Position numbers and translations under genes: made by a program. 39,354 nucleotides of DNA, taken from contig JAMLIT010000036.1 in NCBI GenBank assembly GCA_023954035.1, positions 1-39,354 of the forward strand, written 5' to 3'. Numbering within the stretch: position 1 is the first letter of the stretch; each line of letters starts with the position of its first letter. The stretch comes from Burkholderiaceae bacterium (lineage in GTDB: Bacteria > Pseudomonadota > Gammaproteobacteria > Burkholderiales > Burkholderiaceae_C). Under the pieces are notes generated by a model, which searched no databases, was not told where the DNA came from, and saw nothing but the letters and a program-made list of their open reading frames with translations. Below are positions 34,473 to 39,354 of the stretch, in pieces.

Positions 34473-34826
34473 ATGTTCAAGACCGTTTTCAGCAAGCTGG
34501 CCGTGGTGGGCTTCGGAGTTGCGCTGGCGGCCTCGGCCGGTGTGGCGCAGGCGCGCGACAACGTGAGCTGGTCCATAGGCGTGGGCGTTCCGGGTGTGGT
34601 GGTGGGAGCAAGCAACAACTACTACCCCGGCTATGTGTACCGGGCCCCGGCACCTGTGTATTACGCTCCGCCACCGGTCTACTACGCGCCGCCGCGTCCG
34701 GTGTATTACGCCCCGCCCGTGGTGTATTCGCCGCCTCCGTACTATGGCGGCCGTTATTACCGCGATCGGGACGACCGCCGTGGGCATCGCCACCATCGCC
34801 ACGGTCATTGGCGCGATCGGGATTGA
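34473..34826 (+). CDS. Secreted Tyr/Pro-rich repeat protein of unknown function
   Basis: A 117-residue protein. A signal peptide (residues about 1-26, ending AQA) is followed by SWSIGVGVPGVVVG and then a repetitive stretch of PVYYAPP units (about 60-92), ending in a short Arg/His/Asp-rich tail (RDDRRGHRHHRHGHW). Small exported proteins with YYAPPP repeats are common in Betaproteobacteria and have no assigned role; the His-rich tail could bind metal. ATG 34473 is used because AGGAG (34462-34466) is correctly spaced for it, while an ATG at 34467 directly abuts the site. It is divergent from glnS. Confidence 0.8.
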   Translation: MFKTVFSKLAVVGFGVALAASAGVAQARDNVSWSIGVGVPGVVVGASNNYYPGYVYRAPAPVYYAPPPVYYAPPRPVYYAPPVVYSPPPYYGGRYYRDRDDRRGHRHHRHGHWRDRD

Positions 34827-34958
34827 GCGGAGGTGGCAGGCGATGCCGAGGTGCGGCTTCGCCGTGCCAGTCCGAGCGTCGCATAATTTGCGCTTCACCC
34901 GCTTGCGCGTCGGCTTGCAGAATGCACAGCCGCCCGCACCCAGCCTGAAAGCGCATTT

Positions 34959-35402
34959 GTGTCCACTCTTTTCGTTCTCAACGGCCCCAACCTCAACCTG
35001 CTCGGCACGCGTGAGCCGGCGGTTTATGGGCACCACACCCTTGCAGACGTAGAAGCCCTGTGCGCAGCCGCCTGCGCCAAGGCGGGCTTTGCGCTGCGCT
35101 TTCACCAGAGCAACCACGAGGGTGCTTTGCTCGATTGGTTGCACGAAGCCGGACGCCTGCACCAGCAGGGCGAACTGGCCGGCGTGGTGCTCAACGCCGG
35201 TGCCTACACCCACACCAGCATTGCATTGCACGACGCCATCAAGGGCACCGGCGTGCCGCTGATCGAGCTGCACATCAGCAACGTGTTTGCGCGCGAAGCA
35301 TTTCGCCACCATTCAACAATCTCCAGCGTTGCGCGCGCCGTGGTCTGCGGCTTTGGTGTGCAGGGCTACGTGCTGGCCATAGAAGGGCTGGCGCGCCTGT
35401 GA
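34959..35402 (+). CDS. aroQ: 3-dehydroquinate dehydratase, type II, GTG start
   Basis: A 147-residue enzyme of the shikimate pathway, which removes water from 3-dehydroquinate. The type II signature NGPNLNLLGTREP (with the catalytic Arg), the active-site Tyr in VYGHHTL, HQSNHEG, NAGAYTHTSIAL and ELHISN are all present. The dodecameric enzyme usually has about 145 residues, so it is full length. It begins at GTG 34959 with only a weak upstream site. Its stop overlaps the GTG start of the alpha/beta hydrolase gene, suggesting translational coupling. Confidence 0.95.
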   Translation: MSTLFVLNGPNLNLLGTREPAVYGHHTLADVEALCAAACAKAGFALRFHQSNHEGALLDWLHEAGRLHQQGELAGVVLNAGAYTHTSIALHDAIKGTGVPLIELHISNVFAREAFRHHSTISSVARAVVCGFGVQGYVLAIEGLARL

Positions 35403-36271
35403 GCGCGTCCACGCCGGCGCCGACCGCAATGCCCGGTGCGGTGCAGCCACTGATCGACCGCGCCCGGCAGCGCACCACGCCCTGTGGCTCGGGTGAGCTG
35501 GTCTGGCATGTCTGGGGCACGGCGCAGCCCGGCGTGGCGCCCCTGGTGATGCTGCATGGCGGCAGCGGCAGCTGGACGCATTGGGTGCGCAACATCGACG
35601 CCTTGGTGGCTGCAGGGCGTGAACTGTGGCTGCCGGATCTGCCCGGCTTTGGCGCCTCTGCGCCGCCCCCTTTGGGTACCGATGCCGATGCGCTGGTCGA
35701 GCCGCTGCGCGCGGGTCTGCAGGCCTTGCTGGGTGAGCAGCCGGTGGATCTGGTGGGCTTTTCGTTCGGGGGGCTCACCGCCGGGCTGCTGCTGGCGGCG
35801 CACCCGGCGCTGGCGCAGCGCCTGGTGCTGGTGGGGGCGCCCGCCATGGGCGTGGTGCCCCAGCGCCAGTTCGAGCTGAAGGCCTGGCGCCATCTGGAAG
35901 ACCCTGAAGCGCAACGGGCCGTGCACCGCCACAACCTCGCCGCGCTGATGCTGTACGACCCGCAGCAGATCGAGGGCCTGGCCCTGGACCTGCATGTGGC
36001 CAACATGCACCAGGACCGCATGCCGGGCCGCCGCCTCGCAGGCACCGACATTCTGGCGCGCTCGCTGCCGCGCATCCCGTGCCCGGTGCACGCCATTTAC
36101 GGGCGACATGACGCGGTTTACCTCGATTACATGGAGCCGCTCGCAACCGCCTATGCGGCCGCAGCACCGGATTTTCGCGGCATGACGCTGATCGAAGAAG
36201 CTGGCCATTGGGTGCAGTTCGAGCAGGCGCGGGCCTTCAACGCGGCGCTGCTCGCCGCGCTGGGCGACTGA
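35399..36271 (+). CDS. Alpha/beta-fold hydrolase, GTG start overlapping aroQ
   Basis: A 290-residue alpha/beta hydrolase. The oxyanion region is MLHGGSGSW, the nucleophile Ser lies in GFSFGG, a plausible acid follows in IYGRHDAVYLD, and the catalytic His is in EEAGHWVQFEQ. The fold matches esterases and C-C bond hydrolases; the substrate is not assignable. The GTG at 35399 overlaps the aroQ stop by 4 bp (GTGA), so it is probably translationally coupled; ATG 35429 is the alternative. The arfB gene starts 4 bp after its stop, making a tight aroQ-hydrolase-arfB run. Confidence 0.87.
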   Translation: MSASTPAPTAMPGAVQPLIDRARQRTTPCGSGELVWHVWGTAQPGVAPLVMLHGGSGSWTHWVRNIDALVAAGRELWLPDLPGFGASAPPPLGTDADALVEPLRAGLQALLGEQPVDLVGFSFGGLTAGLLLAAHPALAQRLVLVGAPAMGVVPQRQFELKAWRHLEDPEAQRAVHRHNLAALMLYDPQQIEGLALDLHVANMHQDRMPGRRLAGTDILARSLPRIPCPVHAIYGRHDAVYLDYMEPLATAYAAAAPDFRGMTLIEEAGHWVQFEQARAFNAALLAALGD

Positions 36272-36275
36272 GTCC

Positions 36276-36683
36276 ATGAAGGCACCGAAACTGCGGGTGG
36301 ATGAGCGTGAGGTGGAGTTCAACGCCATCCGCGCGCAAGGCTCGGGCGGGCAAAACGTCAACAAGGTGTCGAGCGCGGTGCATCTGCGCTTTGACATTCA
36401 TGCTTCGTCCCTGCCCGAAGATGTGCGCGAGCGCCTGCTGTCGCGGCGCGATGCGCGCATTACCGACCAGGGCGTGGTGGTGATCAAGGCGCAGCAGTTT
36501 CGCACCCAGCTGCAAAACCGCGCCGATGCGCTGGAGCGCCTCAACGCCCTGGTCAACAGCATGGCCGTGCCGCCCAAGGCCCGCCGCGCCACGCGCCCCA
36601 GCTACGGTTCGAAGATGCGCCGTCTGGAGGGCAAGAGCCAGCGCAGCGACACCAAGGCGCTGCGCGGCCCGGTGCGGGACTGA
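36276..36683 (+). CDS. arfB: Alternative ribosome-rescue factor / peptidyl-tRNA hydrolase ArfB
   Basis: A 135-residue protein with the release-factor motif GSGGQNVNKVSSAVHLRFD; the GGQ (residues 24-26) hydrolyses peptidyl-tRNA on stalled ribosomes. The basic C-terminal tail (RRATRPSYGSKMRRLEGKSQ) is the part that enters the empty mRNA channel in ArfB. The length fits YaeJ/ICT1-like proteins. It starts 4 bp after the hydrolase stop. Its stop codon overlaps by one base the first base of a 102-bp element with inverted ends. Confidence 0.93.
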   Translation: MKAPKLRVDEREVEFNAIRAQGSGGQNVNKVSSAVHLRFDIHASSLPEDVRERLLSRRDARITDQGVVVIKAQQFRTQLQNRADALERLNALVNSMAVPPKARRATRPSYGSKMRRLEGKSQRSDTKALRGPVRD

Positions 36684-36784
36684 TTCCATTTCCAAATCAT
36701 CAGTGACATAGTCGACTTCGCCTTGGCGTGCTACAGCCGTGTCTGCGGCTTGCCTTCGCGTCACCAATGATTTGGAAATGGAAT
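36683..36784. mobile_element. 102-bp element with 25-bp imperfect terminal inverted repeats (MITE-like)
   Basis: The outer 18 bp are perfectly inverted (ATTCCATTTCCAAATCAT at 36683-36700 against 36767-36784), and the match continues to 25 bp with two mismatches. The 52 bp between hold two small hairpins (CGCC/GGCG and AGCCG/CGGCT) and no reading frame. No T-run follows the ends, so it is not a standard terminator. The left end starts at the last base of the arfB stop codon. No clear target duplication is visible. The layout is that of a short non-autonomous element, though a regulatory or structural repeat is an alternative. Confidence 0.55.
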
Positions 36785-36906
36785 GAGCGCAGCGCCCGTC
36801 CCGGTCTCGTCGCGCATCCGTGCCAAAGGCCCTTGCCGGGTGGTGGGGGCTTGCGGCGCGCAGCCAAGGGTCTAAAGTGAGAGCCTTGCCCCAACGCGAT
36901 TTGTCC

Positions 36907-37737
36907 ATGCCGCCTTCTGCTCAGCACACCACCCCGCCGCAGGCCCTTGTGCCGGTGCTGTACGTGTCGCACGGTGCTCCGCTGTTTGCCATCGAAGCCG
37001 GGGAGACGGGGCCGGCACTTGCGCGCTGGGGTGCCGCGCTGCGTGCGCAGTTTCCGGAACTGCGTGGCGTGTTGATTCTGTCGCCCCACTGGATGGCGCC
37101 CGAGGCCCGTGTGACTCTGACCGAGTGGCCGGAAACCTGGCACGACTTTCGGGGCTTCCCGCCCGAGCTGTATGCATTGCAGTACCCGGCGCCCGGCGCT
37201 CCTGCATTGGCCGAGCAGGTGCTTGATTTGTTGCACCAGGCTGAAATCGCGGCGCATGGCGACACGGAGCGTCCCTTGGACCATGGCGCCTGGGTGCCGT
37301 TGATGCATTTGTTTCCAGAGGCCGACCTGCCCGTGGTGCAACTGGCGTTGCCACAGACCGCCGGGCCGACCGAGGTTTACGCGCTGGGGGCCGCCCTGCA
37401 AGGCTTGTGCAGCGAGGGCGTGCTGGTGGTGGGTTCGGGCAGCATGACGCACAACCTGTCGGAGTTTTTTGGCGGTGAGCGTGGGGCCGCGCCGTATGTA
37501 CTGGAGTTTGCGCGCTGGATCGAGGCGGCGCTGGAGCGGGGCGACCGGCAGGCGCTGCTCGACTACCGCCGCCAGGCGCCGCATGCACTGCGGGCGCACC
37601 CGAGCGAAGACCATTTCTTGCCGCTGTTTTTTGCGCTGGGCGCGGCAGGGCCGGATGCACGCGCCACCTACTTGAGCCGCGAGGTGATGTACGGCATCCT
37701 GGCGATGGACGCCTTTGCTTTGCACGTTGCTGCCTGA
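36907..37737 (+). CDS. Class III extradiol dioxygenase, 4,5-DOPA dioxygenase / YgiD-like
   Basis: A 276-residue LigB-superfamily protein. It has YVSHGAPLF, SPHW and DHGAWVPLMHLFP, which contribute the metal-binding histidines of YgiD-type enzymes, then GSGSMTHNL and HPSEDHFLPLFF, which are also typical. E. coli YgiD cleaves L-DOPA with a metal cofactor; plant homologues make betalamic acid. The natural substrate in this bacterium is unknown, and no aromatic pathway is adjacent. ATG 36907 is the start of the family-like sequence. The esterase gene follows after 49 bp that contain half a palindromic repeat. Confidence 0.88.
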   Translation: MPPSAQHTTPPQALVPVLYVSHGAPLFAIEAGETGPALARWGAALRAQFPELRGVLILSPHWMAPEARVTLTEWPETWHDFRGFPPELYALQYPAPGAPALAEQVLDLLHQAEIAAHGDTERPLDHGAWVPLMHLFPEADLPVVQLALPQTAGPTEVYALGAALQGLCSEGVLVVGSGSMTHNLSEFFGGERGAAPYVLEFARWIEAALERGDRQALLDYRRQAPHALRAHPSEDHFLPLFFALGAAGPDARATYLSREVMYGILAMDAFALHVAA

Positions 37738-37750
37738 AGCCGCAAACGGC

Positions 37751-37793
37751 CTATTTTTTAACAAAAATCGCCTCTGGCGCTTATCCATGCTGG
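37751..37793. repeat. Dispersed palindromic repeat, copy 9 (left half only)
   Basis: CTATTTTTTAACAAAAATCG, then CCTCTGGCGCTTATCCA: the left arm and the loop region of the family, with the right arm missing. The esterase start codon (37787) falls at what would be the loop. Confidence 0.5.
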
Positions 37794-38458
37794 ACTTACC
37801 GCTCACTTTTTTGAAGCGTCCTGCCACTTCCAACGCGCCGCGACCGTGGCTGCTGGTGCTGCTGCACGGAGTCGGCAGCAACGAGCAGGACCTGTTTGCC
37901 CTGAGCGCGCAGATCCCTGATCGTTACTACGTGCTCAGCCTGCGCGCGCCCTACCGCATGGCGCCGGGAGCGTTTGCGTGGTTTGATTATTCGATCGAAC
38001 CGGGCGGTGGGCGCCGCATCGACGAGACCCAGGAGGCGGCGAGCCGCGCGCTGCTGGCGCAGGTCGTGGCGAGTGCTTCGGAGCAACTGGACATACCGCC
38101 CGAACGCGTACTGGTGGCCGGTTTCAGTCAGGGGGCGTGCATGGCCTTGTCGCTGCTGCTGACGCAGCCCGAACTGATGCGTGCGGCCATCGTCTGGCAT
38201 GGGCGGCTGATGGAGCAGGCGCTGGCTGCAGCAGCTCCGCCCGATGCACTGAGCGGGCACGCACTGTGGGTGAGCCACGGTACGCACGACGATGTGATTC
38301 CCATCGCGCACGCGCAGTCCATCGCGCACCATGTGGCCACGCTGCCGCTGACGCTCACGTACCGCGAGTTTCCCAGCGCCCACGAAATCCGCCCATCTGA
38401 GCTGGCCGCCTGTGTGAGCTGGATGGAGAGTCTCAGCGCCAAACCGACCTCGTTTTAG
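37787..38458 (+). CDS. Phospholipase/carboxylesterase-family serine esterase (YpfH-like)
   Basis: A 223-residue alpha/beta hydrolase. It has LLHGVGSNEQDLF (oxyanion loop), GFSQGACMAL with the nucleophile Ser, SHGTHDDVIP with the acid Asp, and a catalytic His in SAHEI. This is the acyl-protein-thioesterase/carboxylesterase group. It is cytosolic, with no signal peptide. The ATG at 37787 is embedded in a half copy of the dispersed palindrome, which leaves no proper ribosome-binding site; the open frame extends upstream to 37715. The Lrp gene converges on it with a 31-bp gap that holds a small 5-bp-stem hairpin. Confidence 0.86.
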   Translation: MLDLPLTFLKRPATSNAPRPWLLVLLHGVGSNEQDLFALSAQIPDRYYVLSLRAPYRMAPGAFAWFDYSIEPGGGRRIDETQEAASRALLAQVVASASEQLDIPPERVLVAGFSQGACMALSLLLTQPELMRAAIVWHGRLMEQALAAAAPPDALSGHALWVSHGTHDDVIPIAHAQSIAHHVATLPLTLTYREFPSAHEIRPSELAACVSWMESLSAKPTSF

Positions 38459-38489
38459 GGCCTGCTGAACAGGCTGGCCGACCTGCGGG

Positions 38490-38972
38490 TCAGGCCAGAT
38501 CCACCGGCAGCGCCACGGTGCGCTTGACTTCCTTGAGCGAAAAGCTGGTGGATATCTCGCGCACCCCAGGCAGATTGCGGATGCGGGTGCGCAAATACTC
38601 CGCGAACGTTTCCAGGTCGGGCGCTACCAGCTCGATCTGGTAGTCGTAGCGGCCCGAGAGGTTGTGGCACGACAGGACCTGCGGCAGCGCCAGCACCTCG
38701 CGCTCAAAGGCCGCCGTGGTGTCCGCCGTGTGGTTGTGCAAGCCCAACTGCACAAAGCCCAACACGCCATAGCCCACGCGGTGCCGGTCCAGGTGCGCGT
38801 GGTAGCCGCTGATGACGCCCGATTCCTCCAGTTGCCGCACCCGCCGCCAGCAGGGCGAGGTGGAAAGAGAGACCCGCTCGGCCAGCTCGCCGACGGTGGC
38901 GCGGCCGTCTTTTTGCAGCGCGTCGAGCAGGCTGCGGTCGACGGCGTCCAGGGCTGCGGCGGTGTTAAGCAT
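38490..38972 (-). CDS. Lrp/AsnC-family transcriptional regulator
   Basis: A 160-residue regulator. The N-terminal helix-turn-helix (VDRSLLDALQKDGRATVGEL, then LSTSPCWRRVRQLEESGVI) is followed by a RAM ligand-binding domain (GVLGFVQLGLH; CHNLSGRYDYQIELVA). Lrp-type proteins bind amino acids and act as octamers or hexadecamers on DNA. It is transcribed divergently from a methionine gamma-lyase gene, the same arrangement as mdeR and mdeA in Pseudomonas putida, where the Lrp protein controls the lyase. It is therefore likely the local regulator, with methionine or a relative as effector, by analogy only. Confidence 0.93.
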   Translation of the reverse strand: MLNTAAALDAVDRSLLDALQKDGRATVGELAERVSLSTSPCWRRVRQLEESGVISGYHAHLDRHRVGYGVLGFVQLGLHNHTADTTAAFEREVLALPQVLSCHNLSGRYDYQIELVAPDLETFAEYLRTRIRNLPGVREISTSFSLKEVKRTVALPVDLA

Positions 38973-39106
38973 AAATTGCCTTTATAGATAAAAAAATCGG
39001 TCGATGTTTCCAATATCGCTTCTTTATGTGGGCTAGATAGCGAATTTTTGCCCGGTGATTTGGGAAAGAATTCAATTACCACACACGATACTCAGGAGAC
39101 AACATC
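38973..39106. promoter_or_regulatory. AT-rich divergent control region between the Lrp gene and the methionine gamma-lyase gene
   Basis: This 134-bp gap is much richer in A and T than the surrounding genes. On the minus strand TTGGAA (39008-39013) and TATCTA (38985-38990) are 17 bp apart, a fair sigma-70 promoter for the Lrp gene that would give a very short leader. CGAT and ATCG half-sites flank the TTGGAA, and an AATTGAATTC-like palindrome lies near 39069. A strong CAGGAG (39093-39098) serves the lyase. The Lrp sites themselves cannot be proven by eye. Confidence 0.4.
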
Positions 39107-39354
39107 ATGGGCAAGGCAAACACACCCACCGGCGGCTTCAGCACCCGCGCCATCCACTTTGGCTACGACCCGGCCGACCACCAGGGCGCGCTGGTGCCGC
39201 CGATCTACACCTCGGCCACCTTTGCCTTTCCCGATGTGGGCTATGGCGCGCGCTGCTTTAGCGGCGAAGAAAACGGCTACTTCTATACCCGCATTGCCAA
39301 CCCCACGCTGGCGCTGCTCGAAGGGCGGCTGGCCAGCCTGGAGCAGGGCGTGGG
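39107..39354 (+). CDS. megL: Methionine gamma-lyase / Cys-Met PLP-dependent enzyme, N-terminal part (3' truncated)
   Basis: The window ends 83 codons into the gene. The visible sequence (STRAIHFGYDPADHQGALVP, then PIYTSATFAFPDV and FYTRIANPTLALLEGRLASL) matches the start of methionine gamma-lyases, which split methionine into methanethiol, ammonia and 2-oxobutyrate with pyridoxal phosphate. The YTRIANPT motif includes the Tyr and Arg that reach across the dimer to the cofactor phosphate. The PLP lysine lies outside the window, so cystathionine gamma-synthase/lyase relatives cannot be fully excluded. CAGGAG stands 8 bp before ATG 39107. The divergent Lrp gene supports the methionine assignment. 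Confidence 0.85.
   Translation, partial: MGKANTPTGGFSTRAIHFGYDPADHQGALVPPIYTSATFAFPDVGYGARCFSGEENGYFYTRIANPTLALLEGRLASLEQGV

Noticed and set aside
38460-38474. Hairpin between the esterase and Lrp genes as an intrinsic terminator
   Set aside because: The stem is only 5 bp (GCCTG/CAGGC) and no T-run follows in either direction.

Overview
The window is GC-rich, densely coding chromosomal DNA from a betaproteobacterium, most likely a member of the Comamonadaceae (Acidovorax-like). This rests on protein types I recognise (a Bug-family periplasmic binding protein, a UbiM-like quinone hydroxylase, a CDP-glucoseen-reductase-like ferredoxin reductase, a DUF2242-type lipoprotein) and on a dispersed palindrome built around AGCGCTTA...TAAGCGCT that I associate with this family. 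No database search was possible. No tRNA, rRNA, CRISPR array, intact insertion sequence or prophage was seen. The first and last genes are cut by the window edges.

Layout. 1-4.3 kb: end of a degenerate short-chain dehydrogenase, a 2-hydroxychromene-2-carboxylate isomerase-like protein, a broken copy of a Bug gene, a KGG-type stress protein with a YghA-type dehydrogenase, an intact Bug gene and a cysteine-rich copper-storage-like protein. 4.3-6.4 kb: a divergent pair, ferredoxin-type reductase and NAD(P)-binding epimerase-like protein. 6.38-7.10 kb: a gene-free 714-bp foldback element. 7.2-12.5 kb: ubiM-like gene, divergent from a run of UbiA/MenA-type prenyltransferase, YlqF GTPase, OmpA-like protein and an aspartoacylase-family protein. 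12.6-15.1 kb: minus-strand small protein, EamA transporter, MgtC/SapB protein and TerB protein. 15.2-22.8 kb: plus-strand DHH phosphoesterase, RarD, lipoprotein, a 1303-residue CheR-PAS-GGDEF-EAL protein and a patatin phospholipase. 22.8-30.6 kb: M23 peptidase, small protein, CDF metal exporter, small protein, acyl-CoA ligase, a kinase-HDOD-GAF protein and an M14 peptidase. 30.8-34.3 kb: minus-strand coding remnant, GGDEF cyclase and glnS. 34.5-39.35 kb: secreted Tyr/Pro-rich protein, aroQ, alpha/beta hydrolase, arfB, DOPA-dioxygenase-like protein, esterase, and an Lrp regulator divergent from a methionine gamma-lyase gene.

How the genes work together. Most of the window is housekeeping (glnS, aroQ, arfB, ylqF, quinone biosynthesis) mixed with envelope and metal-handling genes. 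Signalling is prominent: two diguanylate cyclases with intact active sites and I-sites, one fused to a CheR-like methyltransferase and an EAL domain, plus a protein kinase fused to HDOD and GAF domains. No chemotaxis or flagellar genes are nearby.

The least explained parts are non-coding. One is the large foldback element at 6384-7097. Another is a family of nine palindromic repeats, which occupies every convergent gene junction longer than 31 bp. A third is a 102-bp sequence with 25-bp inverted ends directly abutting arfB.
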